This document shows positions 33,007 to 41,168 of a stretch of DNA of 64,000 nt, piece by piece. The position numbers were made by a program, and so were the translations under genes. Within the stretch, counting starts at the first letter, position 1; every line of letters starts with the position of its first letter. This DNA comes from Mycobacterium sp. Its GTDB lineage: Bacteria; Actinomycetota; Actinomycetes; Mycobacteriales; Mycobacteriaceae. The notes under the pieces are model-generated. The model was given only the letters and a program-made list of their open reading frames with translations. It was not told the DNA's origin and ran no database searches. Where the stretch lies: NCBI GenBank assembly GCA_025965895.1, contig JAOPWC010000149.1:1-64000 (forward strand). The letters are read 5' to 3'.

Positions 33007-34848
33007 TCACGGCTGCACTTCCATGAGCAGCAGTGCGCCATTCACCCCGCCACCGGCGGAGCTGAATCCGTGGCAGGTGATCCGTATCCGTGCCTTCTTG
33101 CCCCGGCGGTTGACCGCATCCACGACCGTCTCGGCGGTGGCATCGGGGTCGATGAAAGCGTTGCCGATCAACGGCTTCATCGGGTCCATCGGCAACCCGA
33201 TGTCCAGGGACGTGAGAAGCTGGCCTTCGGCCTCCTCCGCCCGCAGCCCCCACAGCTCCTCGCACCCCTGGTTCCACAGGGTCACCCGCATGTCCCGGTC
33301 CACCACCACCATGCCGAGGTGGATAGAGTTGACCAGTGAATCGATGAAACCCCGCGCCTCGTCCAGCTCGAGACTGCGTTGCCGCGAGGCGTCATTGATG
33401 ATTTGCAGTTCGTCGTTGGTCGACTGCATCTCCTCGTTGATGGTCTCGAGTTCTTCGTTCGTGGACTGTAGCTCTTCGTTCGTGGTCTCCAGCTCCTCCA
33501 CGGTGGACTGCAGTTCCTCGTTGGTGGTCTCGAGTTCTTCGTTCGTGGACTGCAGTTCCTCGTAAGCGGTCTCAAGCTGGCGGTTGGTCTGGACCACTTT
33601 GTCCACCAGCGCCCGGGTCGCGGTCACGTCGAAGAACACGATCGAGATCCCGAGCAGACGGTGCCCGTTGTCGACCAGTGGGTTGATGTGGACTTCGTAC
33701 CACAGCGTTTCCGAGCCGGGGCGCTGCCACCGCACGTCCTGGATCCGCGCTGATCGCCGCTCCACCTTGGCCTGTTCGATGTAGACGCGCAGCTCGATCG
33801 GCCGGTACGACACCTCGAGGTCCCTCAGAAGGCGGCCGATATCGCGCGCCGACAAGCCGAATACCGATTCGGCTTGCTGGTTGATCATCGCGACCGTGTC
33901 GTCACCCGTCACCACGATTTGCGGAACCGGGCTGGCACGGAACGCCAGGTCGCGGATCGGGCTCAGGCCGTCGAGGTCGGCTACCCGATCCACTGATTCG
34001 CCCGACGCGTCGGTGCGACCGATGTGGACATGTGAGCCGGTCGCCTTGCGGAATATGCGGTGCCTGAGGTTCAACGGGGTGAACCGGTCGCTGTGGCTCA
34101 GCAACATCTCGGCGTGGCCGAGGAACAGCACGCCTTGCGGGGCGAGCGCGAAGTGCAAGCGGCCCAAGAGGTTTCGCTGTGTATCGGCATTCAGATACAT
34201 CAGCGTGTTGCGGCAAGCGAGCAGGTCGACACGGGAGATCGGGGCGTCTTTAACCAGGTCGTTGCGGCCGAAGATCACCACGTGGCGAAGGTCGGGCCGG
34301 ATGACATACCGGCCGTTGATGTTGTCGAAATACTGCTCGAGCATGTCGTGCGGAACGGATTCGACGGCCTTGGCGTCGTACGACGCGGCGCGCGCTTCGG
34401 TGAGCGCGTTCTCATCGACGTCGGTGGCATAGATCTTGACCCGCTGCCGCAATTCCTCTGGTCCGAGGGCGTCAGCCAGCAGCATAGCGAGCGTGTACGC
34501 CTCCTGCCCGGAGGCGCAGCCCGCGCTCCATACTCTGATCGGGTCATTGGGCGTGCGCTCGGCGAGCAACAGTGGGATGACCTCGTTGCCGATGTAGCCC
34601 CATCCCTCGGGATCGCGGAAGAACGCGGTGACGTTGATCAAGATCGTGTTGAACAGGGCGACGAACTCGTCGGAGCTCGCCTGCAGCACATCGAGGTATT
34701 CCTCGAACGTCTCGTATCCGGCCTGCTCCATCCGGTGGCGCACCCGTCGCATCAACGACGTGCGCTTGTAGCCGGTGAAATCGAACCCACGGGAGTCACG
34801 CAGGTACCGCAGCAAGGTCTCGAAGGCCTCGTCGCGCTGCTCTTCCAT
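33007..34848 (-). CDS. CheR-type methyltransferase with coiled coil and PAS domains
   Basis: A 613-residue protein. Residues ~5-270 are a CheR methyltransferase (GFDFTGYKRTSLMRRVRHRM, SAGCASGQEAYTLAMLLAD, CRNTLMYLNADTQ), which uses SAM to methylate glutamates in chemoreceptors in motile bacteria. Residues ~300-410 are a PAS-like domain, ~425-485 a coiled coil of seven-residue (E-E-L-x-[ST]-T-N) repeats, and ~490-613 a second PAS domain. Mycobacteria have no flagella, so it likely signals to something else. It lies downstream of CheB and an STAS-ATPase gene on the same strand. Confidence 0.92.
   Translation of the reverse strand: MEEQRDEAFETLLRYLRDSRGFDFTGYKRTSLMRRVRHRMEQAGYETFEEYLDVLQASSDEFVALFNTILINVTAFFRDPEGWGYIGNEVIPLLLAERTPNDPIRVWSAGCASGQEAYTLAMLLADALGPEELRQRVKIYATDVDENALTEARAASYDAKAVESVPHDMLEQYFDNINGRYVIRPDLRHVVIFGRNDLVKDAPISRVDLLACRNTLMYLNADTQRNLLGRLHFALAPQGVLFLGHAEMLLSHSDRFTPLNLRHRIFRKATGSHVHIGRTDASGESVDRVADLDGLSPIRDLAFRASPVPQIVVTGDDTVAMINQQAESVFGLSARDIGRLLRDLEVSYRPIELRVYIEQAKVERRSARIQDVRWQRPGSETLWYEVHINPLVDNGHRLLGISIVFFDVTATRALVDKVVQTNRQLETAYEELQSTNEELETTNEELQSTVEELETTNEELQSTNEELETINEEMQSTNDELQIINDASRQRSLELDEARGFIDSLVNSIHLGMVVVDRDMRVTLWNQGCEELWGLRAEEAEGQLLTSLDIGLPMDPMKPLIGNAFIDPDATAETVVDAVNRRGKKARIRITCHGFSSAGGGVNGALLLMEVQP
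33373..33582 (-). repeat. 21-base heptad-coding repeats in the CheR-like gene
   Basis: About ten tandem 21-base units alternate between versions that read EELQSTN and EELETTN on the minus strand. They form the coiled-coil linker between the two PAS domains. The high DNA similarity allows gain or loss of units by slippage, which would change the length and phase of the signalling helix in steps of one heptad pair. Confidence 0.8.
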
Positions 34849-34896
34849 GTCGCCCCGTCCACCGCACTATGCCGAGGCCGTGAAGATTACTCGCCC

Positions 34897-35661
34897 TTAG
34901 AGGTGGTTCTCGGGTCCGATGACCGCCCACACCGTTTTGCCTGTTGACGTCGGCGCGGTGCCCCAGTGGCGGCACAGCGCGGCGACAATCGCGAGCCCGG
35001 AGACCTCGTCGCCGCCGCGCTTGGACCATTCGCGGCGGGTGGCCTGTGTGGTGCTGGCGTCCTGCACCGCGACCGTCACGAGGTCATCGTTGTTTTCCAG
35101 GCGGATGGTGGGGGCGCTGTCGGTGTGCTGGAGAACATTCTCGACGAACACGGTGACCACGAGCTTGGCTATCGAGATCAACTCGGCTCGGTCCCAGTGA
35201 GTCAGCCACTCAGACATCAACTCGCGTGAGCGGGCGACGCTTGCCACGTCCGCGGGCAGCTCGGCACGGATCCGCCGGCGTTGGGGGTGCTCGTGAACCT
35301 TGATCATTGCGCCGATGGCCTGCCAGGTTGTGGGATACACCGGCACATATCTCGACACGCCGTTGCGCGCGACGGCTTCTCGGCCCTCGCGATGCTCACA
35401 CACCAGAGCCATTGGCACATCGGGCCATCGTGTGATATGCCACCTGGCGCTGGTGAACACCGCCCATGCCGACGGGGCGGGGACGACCAGCCGCGTGACG
35501 TCGACGATGACCGCGCGAGGTTCGTCGAGCGCCGCCTTGATGATCACGTCACGCAGCGACAGATACGTCGCGCTGTTCAAGAAGCCGTGTGCATCCAGAA
35601 CGCAGGCGCCGGCCATCTCTGTACCGGAGACGGCCAAAGAACCCGCATCATCAGCCGGCAC
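34897..35661 (-). CDS. STAS / HATPase (anti-sigma kinase-like) two-domain protein
   Basis: About 254 residues. The N-terminal ~120 residues look like a STAS domain (DAHGFLNSATYLSLRDVIIK, EPRAVIVDVTRLVVPAPSAW), and the C-terminal ~120 like a GHKL ATPase of the RsbW/SpoIIAB type (TVFVENVLQHTDSAPTIRLE, DEVSGLAIVAALCRHWGTAP). Fusion of a phospho-switch domain to its kinase is known in actinobacterial anti-sigma systems. The start is uncertain: GTG at 35661, 35664 or 35670 are possible, all overlapping the end of cheB; 35661 has GAAGG eight bases upstream. Confidence 0.75.
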   Translation of the reverse strand: MPADDAGSLAVSGTEMAGACVLDAHGFLNSATYLSLRDVIIKAALDEPRAVIVDVTRLVVPAPSAWAVFTSARWHITRWPDVPMALVCEHREGREAVARNGVSRYVPVYPTTWQAIGAMIKVHEHPQRRRIRAELPADVASVARSRELMSEWLTHWDRAELISIAKLVVTVFVENVLQHTDSAPTIRLENNDDLVTVAVQDASTTQATRREWSKRGGDEVSGLAIVAALCRHWGTAPTSTGKTVWAVIGPENHL

Positions 35662-36664
35662 CACGCTCACCTTCGTTTCGGTAGGCCTCCGAGAGGCGGT
35701 TACCGAGCACCCACACTGCATGCTCGGCCTCCTCGGCCAGGGCGGTGTACTTCTCGAACAGCCGGCCCGAGCCGAAGTTCTCGGCCATCCTGCGCGCCAA
35801 CTTGGATTTTTCCTGCAAGCTTCGGAGTGCGACCCAGAGTGCGCTCTCGACCTCTTCATCGCGCGCTTGCAGAAAGGCGTCGGCTGTCCACGCGTGGCCG
35901 ACCCGGCACCGGTAGTTGCCCTCGCTCACGTCCTGCAAGGACCCGTGGCAGTCAGGGCATACGTAGCCCGACGGCGGCCCCAGCGCCTCGGTGTCGAACG
36001 CCGTCGAGAACCGCCGGCCCATGGCAATCGTGTTTTCCAACTCCAGCTTCCCGTCGCGTTCCATCTTCGGTACCTCGAGTTTTCGTTCAGCCAGTTGCGC
36101 GAGCAGAGCACCAACCTCGCTGGCACGGACCTGGTGCTGCACGACGCCGGCGTCGATGGCGTTCTGGGGCATGCTCGAAAACAGCGCGTCATCGGGGCGC
36201 TGCGCGATGGTGACTCCGCCGCGGGAGCGGATCGCTGCCGAACCGAGTAAACCGTCATCGAGAACGCCTGACAGCACAACCCCGATCGCTCGAGGTCCGT
36301 GTGCCAACGCCACCGACCGAAACGTTGCATTAACCGCCGGCCGATAGCTGTTTTCGGTGGGGCCGTCCGACAGCACGAGATGGCCGTCGTCCACGAGCAG
36401 GTGCTGATCCGGTACCGCGACATAGATCTGGCCTGCCTTGAGTGCAGCGCCGTGGGTCGCCGGAACGGCGGTCAGCGGCCCGCTACGGTCGAGAATTCGC
36501 GGCAACACGCTCGCCACTCCGGCAGGCATGTGCAACACAACGAGCAGCGCGCACGGCAGCTTCGGCGACAAGCCGCCCGCAAGCTTGATCAGCGCCTCCA
36601 CCCCTCCGGCAGAAGCGCCGACCGCCACGCTGTACAGGTCGGTCCCCGTCGCTTTTCCCATCAA
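35651..36664 (-). CDS. CheB-type methylesterase with C-terminal zinc-ribbon helical region
   Basis: A 337-residue protein. The first ~190 residues are a CheB methylesterase domain with nucleophile loop VGASAGGVEAL, LHMPAG and the DDGLLGSAAIRSRGG region carrying the catalytic Asp. There is no receiver domain, so activity is not set by CheA in the classical way. The C-terminal part has CPDC-GSLQD-YRCRVGHAWT, a zinc-ribbon, and helices ending SEAYRNEGE. It overlaps the STAS-ATPase gene and heads a three-gene run with CheR. Confidence 0.9.
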   Translation of the reverse strand: MMGKATGTDLYSVAVGASAGGVEALIKLAGGLSPKLPCALLVVLHMPAGVASVLPRILDRSGPLTAVPATHGAALKAGQIYVAVPDQHLLVDDGHLVLSDGPTENSYRPAVNATFRSVALAHGPRAIGVVLSGVLDDGLLGSAAIRSRGGVTIAQRPDDALFSSMPQNAIDAGVVQHQVRASEVGALLAQLAERKLEVPKMERDGKLELENTIAMGRRFSTAFDTEALGPPSGYVCPDCHGSLQDVSEGNYRCRVGHAWTADAFLQARDEEVESALWVALRSLQEKSKLARRMAENFGSGRLFEKYTALAEEAEHAVWVLGNRLSEAYRNEGERGAG

Positions 36665-36892
36665 GTTGGGCTACCCGATCACGCATAAGGCAACCCTCTG
36701 TCGGCCCGATCTAACCTGCCGCGCAACCGTCGGTAGTTGGCTGACCATTGCGAATAGGGTCTGAATCTGTTTCGTCAGCGTACGCCGCCGCAACGCGGGA
36801 TCGCGCGCGGCACCACATTCGCCGCTTTGCGATTTTTCTCCACGCCGCTCAGTAGCGCCAGAGGTCGTTTGGAGTTCGGCATCATCAATGCC

Positions 36893-36948
36893 GGGCAGCC
36901 GCGCAGCCGCGCAGCCGCGCAGCCGGGCCGCCGGGCAGCCGGGCAGCC
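36893..36948 (+). repeat. Seven tandem 8-base repeats
   Basis: Seven consecutive 8-base units of the type G(G/C)GCAGCC (one unit reads GGGCCGCC) fill 36893-36948 in the gap between cheB and the dienelactone-hydrolase gene. There is no gene in the 36665-37009 gap (345 bases) otherwise. The array is 60-110 bases from the start of the next gene and could vary in length. Confidence 0.85.
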
Positions 36949-37009
36949 GTGATCGATCCGCGACTTAGTCCGCGACATAGGAAGTGGAAGTGGGCGCATA
37001 CTCGCCAGC

Positions 37010-37936
37010 GTGACTCCACTGCAGCGCTACATCGCCGAAGAGATCGCCAATGACCATGTCGACGGCCTGCTGTCACGGCGGGAGGCGTTGCGCCGCCTGG
37101 CCCTGCTCGGGCTCGGCACCGCCGCGGCAACAGCATTGATCACCGCGTGCGGGAACGCCAAACAAACACCGGCGAGCTCGTCTGGCTCGTCCACGACCAT
37201 GTCCACGACAGGCAGTGCCGCGACGTCGACGTCGCCGCCACCCGGGATGGACCATGCACTGCCCACCGGGCCGATCGTCTGGGCCGGCCCGAACGGCCAA
37301 CTTCAGGGAGCATGGGCCGAAGCCACCAATCCTCGCGGCGGGGTGCTGGTCATTCACGAGAACAGAGGGCTCAACGACTGGGTCCGGTCCGTGGCGGGCC
37401 GATTCGCCGGCGCGGGCTATTCAGGTCTGGCCATCGACCTGCTCTCCGAGGAGGGTGGCACGGCCACGTTCAACGATCCCGCGCAGGCCACCGCGGCCCT
37501 CGGCAAAGTGCCGCCGGACCGCTTTGTCGCCGATCTGAAGTCCGGTGTCGACGAGTTGCAGCGGCGCGTACCGGGAAAGAGGGTGGCGGTCGTGGGGTTC
37601 TGCTTCGGCGGCGGCCTGGTCTGGCAACTGCTGGCGTCAGGGGAGCCCCGCCTGGCCGCAGCCGTTCCGTTCTACGGCCCGCTGCCCGACAACCCCGACT
37701 TCTCGCGTTCGAAGGCGGCCGTGCCGGCGTTCTACGGTGCGCTGGACACCCGGGTGACATCGACCAAGGATGCTGCCAAGGCGGCGTTGGATAAGGCCGG
37801 TCTGGTCAACGAGATTGTCGTTGAACCCAATGCCGATCACGCGTTCTTCAACGACACCGGTCCGCGGTACAACCCGGCAGCTGCGGCCGACGCGTGGTCC
37901 AAGACGCTCGATTGGCTCGGCAAATACGTTGGCTAG
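37010..37936 (+). CDS. Exported dienelactone-hydrolase-family lipoprotein
   Basis: A 308-residue protein. The N-terminus has a twin-arginine-like SRREALRRLALLGLGTAA signal ending in a lipobox LITAC (C47), so it is probably Tat-exported and lipid-anchored. The mature part is an alpha/beta hydrolase of the DLH group: HENRGLNDWVRSVAGRFA, nucleophile cysteine in GFCFGGG, the Asp in GALDTRV, and the His in DHAFFND. Substrates of this branch (YghX-like) are not known. GTG start. It is followed by cobF after three bases, which may be chance. Confidence 0.85.
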   Translation: MTPLQRYIAEEIANDHVDGLLSRREALRRLALLGLGTAAATALITACGNAKQTPASSSGSSTTMSTTGSAATSTSPPPGMDHALPTGPIVWAGPNGQLQGAWAEATNPRGGVLVIHENRGLNDWVRSVAGRFAGAGYSGLAIDLLSEEGGTATFNDPAQATAALGKVPPDRFVADLKSGVDELQRRVPGKRVAVVGFCFGGGLVWQLLASGEPRLAAAVPFYGPLPDNPDFSRSKAAVPAFYGALDTRVTSTKDAAKAALDKAGLVNEIVVEPNADHAFFNDTGPRYNPAAAADAWSKTLDWLGKYVG

Positions 37937-37939
37937 TCG

Positions 37940-38689
37940 ATGAGGCGTGTCCATGTCATCGGCATCGGTGCCGGTGATCCTGACTACGTCACGGCTCAAG
38001 CGATTTCCGCCCTCAACGAGACGCAGGTCTTCTTCGTGACGGACAAGGGCGACGACAAGAGCGACCTGGTTGCGATGCGGCGTGAGATCTGCGGGCGCTT
38101 CATCGAGGATGCACGGAGCTACCGGTTTGTCGAAATGGCCGACCCGCCGCGCGCGAATGACGGCGATTATCAACAGGCGGTTGTCGAATGGCACGCCGCA
38201 CGCACGCGGTTGTGGGCCGACGCGATCGCGACCGAGCTCGCACCCGACGGCGTTGGCGCGTTCCTCGCATGGGGCGATCCGGCCTTGTACGACAGCACGT
38301 TACGCATCCTTGACGCCGTCGCCCACCACGTCGACATCGACTACGACGTGATTCCGGGAATCACGGCGATACAGGCGCTGACCGCGCGACATCGTATACC
38401 GCTCAACGAGATCGGACAGCCGGTGCTCATCACCCCCGGCCGTCGGCTGTCTGGCCAGTTCTGTGGCACGGTCGTGGTGATGCTGGACGGCGACTGCATG
38501 TTCCGCAAATGCCCACCGGAGACCAGGATCTGGTGGGGTGCCTACCTGGGCACGGATCATGAGCTGCTGCTCGCCGGCACCGTCGGCGAGGTCGGCGACC
38601 GGATCGGTTCGCTGCGCGCGCAGGCCCGCGCACAGCATGGTTGGATTATGGACACCTACCTGCTGCGCTCAGCAGACCAGCATTGGTGA
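37940..38689 (+). CDS. cobF: Precorrin-6A synthase (deacetylating) CobF
   Basis: A 249-residue SAM-dependent tetrapyrrole methyltransferase. It starts VHVIGIGAGDPDYVTAQAI, has AFLAWGDPALYDSTLRIL and YDVIPGITAIQALTARHRIP, the cobalamin-pathway methylase fold. CobF methylates C-1 and removes the C-2 acetyl group in the aerobic cobalamin pathway. Known literature states that M. tuberculosis lacks cobF, whereas many environmental mycobacteria keep it, so its presence agrees with an environmental species. It is not among other cob genes here; three bases behind the hydrolase gene. Confidence 0.9.
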   Translation: MRRVHVIGIGAGDPDYVTAQAISALNETQVFFVTDKGDDKSDLVAMRREICGRFIEDARSYRFVEMADPPRANDGDYQQAVVEWHAARTRLWADAIATELAPDGVGAFLAWGDPALYDSTLRILDAVAHHVDIDYDVIPGITAIQALTARHRIPLNEIGQPVLITPGRRLSGQFCGTVVVMLDGDCMFRKCPPETRIWWGAYLGTDHELLLAGTVGEVGDRIGSLRAQARAQHGWIMDTYLLRSADQHW

Positions 38690-39003
38690 TGCGCGGCTAA
38701 TCCCTTGCGCCGCCAGCTGTTTGGCCTTTACGGCCACCAGTCGTGGTCGTGGTTGGGCCTGTCGCTGCCGCGGCGCCCACAATCAGTTTCGGCTTCGTAG
38801 GCGAATTGTCAGTTCATGGAAATAGCTCATGACCGAACCGTATGGTCGGGGATACTCGAAGGTAAAGTTGCGCGCGCGAAAAGCATTGTCTTCTCAGACG
38901 ATTCGCAGCCGGCGTCAAGTGAATTCCGAAAGTCGGAGAAAAGTGCCCCGGCGGGCCGCGTGGTGAAAGACAAAGGAGCGATCGCCGTGGCAGGATCAGC
39001 TGC
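38690..39003 (+). other. Intergenic region with a possible 15-codon leader ORF
   Basis: 314 bases with no recognised gene. At its end, AAAGGAG at 38973-38979 precedes GTG 38987, which opens a 15-codon frame ending TGA 39034, overlapping in another frame the start of the holin-like gene (39004). The leader could couple translation, or mark a start that is wrongly placed. The rest shows nothing recognisable. Confidence 0.35.
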
Positions 39004-39405
39004 ATGGGGTCTTTCCTCCTGCGCGCCGCGCTGAGCGGACTCGCACTGTGGGTGGTCACACTTTTCGTGCCCGGCCTGAGCTTCGTCGGCGGGCATACGA
39101 CGTGGCAGAAAATCGGCGTCATCTTCGTTGTCGCAGCGATCTTCGGTCTGGTCAACGCGATCATCAAACCGATCGTGCAGATCCTGTCGATCCCGCTGTA
39201 CATCCTCACCCTCGGCCTGTTCCATGTCGTCGTCAACGCACTGATGCTGTGGATCACCGCGTCGATCACCCGCCACACCACGCATTGGGGACTGCAGATC
39301 GACCACTTCTGGTGGACCGCTATCTGGGCCGCGATCGTCCTGTCGATCGTGAGCTGGTTGCTTTCGTTGCTGATGCGGGATGTGGGGCGCGTCGCTCGCA
39401 GATGA
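39004..39405 (+). CDS. Phage-holin-4-like membrane protein
   Basis: A 133-residue membrane protein with about four hydrophobic helices: FLLRAALSGLALWVVTLFVP, IGVIFVVAAIFGLVNAIIKP, LYILTLGLFHVVVNALMLWI and TAIWAAIVLSIVSWLLSLLM. The pattern VNAIIKPI and LTLGLF is typical of the phage holin-4-like (DUF) family, common in chromosomes and not proof of a prophage. ATG start at 39004. Function unknown. Confidence 0.8.
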   Translation: MGSFLLRAALSGLALWVVTLFVPGLSFVGGHTTWQKIGVIFVVAAIFGLVNAIIKPIVQILSIPLYILTLGLFHVVVNALMLWITASITRHTTHWGLQIDHFWWTAIWAAIVLSIVSWLLSLLMRDVGRVARR

Positions 39406-39471
39406 TCGCCCTCGACGAAAGCCCGGCGCCGGCCCTCGACACGTGTCCGCTGAGGTCGGCAGACTGGACGC

Positions 39472-40335
39472 ATGCCCGAACTGCCCGAGGTCGAAGCGCT
39501 CGCCGACCACCTGCGTCGTCATGCCGTCGGCCTGCCGATCGGGCGGATCGACGTGTCGGCATTCTCGGTGCTGAAGACGTTCGATCCGCCGATAAACGCG
39601 CTGCACGGGGGGATCGTCACAGCGGCCGACCGGTGGGGCAAGTACCTGGGCTTGGCGGTCGGTGACCTGCATCTGATCACTCACCTCTCCCGGGCAGGGT
39701 GGTTGCGGTGGTCCGACAAACTGGCCGGCGCACCGCTGCGGCCGGGCAAGGGCCCAATCGCTTTGCGGGTGCACCTCGGCACGCCCGGCGAGGCGCCGGG
39801 ATTCGACTTGACCGAGGCCGGCACCCAGAAGCGGCTGGCGGTGTGGCTGGTCGAGGACGCGTGGACGGTGCCCGGAATCGCGGCGCTGGGCCCCGACGCG
39901 CTCGAATTGACACCCGAAGACCTGGCCACCCTCCTCACCGGGAATGGCGGCCGGATCAAGACCGTGATCACCGACCAGAAGGTGATCGCCGGCATCGGCA
40001 ATGCGTACAGCGACGAGATTCTGCACGTCGCCAAGATCTCGCCGTTCGCCACGGCCGGAAAGTTGACCTCGGCTCAGGTCGCGGCGCTGCACGATGCGAT
40101 GGTCACTGTGCTCAATGACGCGGTGACCCGCTTGGTCGGTCAGGGTGCTGCCACGCTCAAGGGCGAGAAGCGCTCGGGGCTGCGGGTACACGACCGTACC
40201 GGGCTGCCGTGCCCGGTGTGCGGTGACACGGTTCGTGAAGTGTCGTTCGCCGACAAGTCTTTTCAGTACTGCCCCACGTGTCAGACGGGCGGCAAGGTGC
40301 TGGCCGACCGTCGAATGTCACGGTTGCTCAAGTAG
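39472..40335 (+). CDS. Fpg/Nei-family DNA glycosylase
   Basis: A 287-residue enzyme starting MPELPEVEALADHLRRH, with the proline/glutamate N-terminus that forms the Schiff base, helix-two-turn-helix IAGIGNAYSDEILHVA, and C-terminal zinc finger CPVC...YCPTCQTGGK. Such enzymes remove oxidised bases and cut the strand. It corresponds in position to M. tuberculosis Rv0944, which is annotated as a short fragment of about 158 residues; this copy is full length and has all catalytic parts. Confidence 0.92.
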   Translation: MPELPEVEALADHLRRHAVGLPIGRIDVSAFSVLKTFDPPINALHGGIVTAADRWGKYLGLAVGDLHLITHLSRAGWLRWSDKLAGAPLRPGKGPIALRVHLGTPGEAPGFDLTEAGTQKRLAVWLVEDAWTVPGIAALGPDALELTPEDLATLLTGNGGRIKTVITDQKVIAGIGNAYSDEILHVAKISPFATAGKLTSAQVAALHDAMVTVLNDAVTRLVGQGAATLKGEKRSGLRVHDRTGLPCPVCGDTVREVSFADKSFQYCPTCQTGGKVLADRRMSRLLK

Positions 40336-40394
40336 TTGGTGCGGCTCGGATGGCCGCTATATTGCGGCGAAAGCCCCCTGGTTAGGCTGACGGG

Positions 40395-41144
40395 GTGACC
40401 CGTCAGAAAATCCTGATCACCGGCGCGAGCGCCGGCCTCGGCGCCGGGATGGCCCGGATGTTCGCCGCGAAGGGCCGTGACCTGGCGCTTTGTGCGCGTC
40501 GCACCGACCGGCTCCAGGAACTCAAGGCCGAGCTGACGGCGCGCCACCCGAACATCAAGGTGGCGGTCGCCGAGCTGGACGTCAACGATCACGAGCAGGT
40601 GCCGAAGGTGTTCGCGGCGCTGGGCGATGAGCTCGCCGGCATCGACAGGATCATCGTCAACGCCGGGATCGGTAAGGGAGCCCGGCTCGGATCGGGCAAG
40701 TTGTGGGCCAACAAGGCCACGATCGAAACCAATCTGGTCAGCGCTCTCGTGCAGATCGAGACCGCGATCGAGATGTTCGAGAAGGCCGGCGGAGGGCATC
40801 TGGTGCTGATTTCGTCAGTGCTCGGCAACAAGGGTGTGCCCGGCATCAAGGCGGCCTACGCCGCGAGTAAGGCCGGGGTCTCGTCGCTTGGTGAATCGCT
40901 GCGCGCCGAGTATGCGACGGGTCCGATAAGGGTGACGGTGCTCGAGCCCGGCTACATCGAGTCGGAGATGACCGCGAAGTCGGCCAGCACGATGTTGATG
41001 GTGGACAACGAAACCGGTGTGCGGGCAATGGTCGACGCGATCGAGCGCGAACGCGGCCGGGCGATCATTCCGCGCTGGCCGTGGGCGCCGCTGGTGCAGC
41101 TGCTCAAGGTGCTGCCACCGCGGTTCACCCAGCCCTTCGCCTGA
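40395..41144 (+). CDS. SDR-family oxidoreductase (Rv0945-like)
   Basis: A 249-residue classical short-chain dehydrogenase with TGASAGLG (cofactor), NAGIG, catalytic LISSVLG and YAASKAG. Cofactor choice: the CARRTDRL segment favours NADP(H). GTG start. It lies between the glycosylase and pgi, as Rv0945 does. Substrate unknown. Confidence 0.88.
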   Translation: MTRQKILITGASAGLGAGMARMFAAKGRDLALCARRTDRLQELKAELTARHPNIKVAVAELDVNDHEQVPKVFAALGDELAGIDRIIVNAGIGKGARLGSGKLWANKATIETNLVSALVQIETAIEMFEKAGGGHLVLISSVLGNKGVPGIKAAYAASKAGVSSLGESLRAEYATGPIRVTVLEPGYIESEMTAKSASTMLMVDNETGVRAMVDAIERERGRAIIPRWPWAPLVQLLKVLPPRFTQPFA

Positions 41145-41168
41145 TTTCGCAGCGGTTTCCCTCGCCGT

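Noticed and set aside
39004..39405. Prophage suggested by the holin-like protein
   Set aside because: The family is common in bacterial chromosomes, and there is no integrase, capsid or lysin gene nearby.
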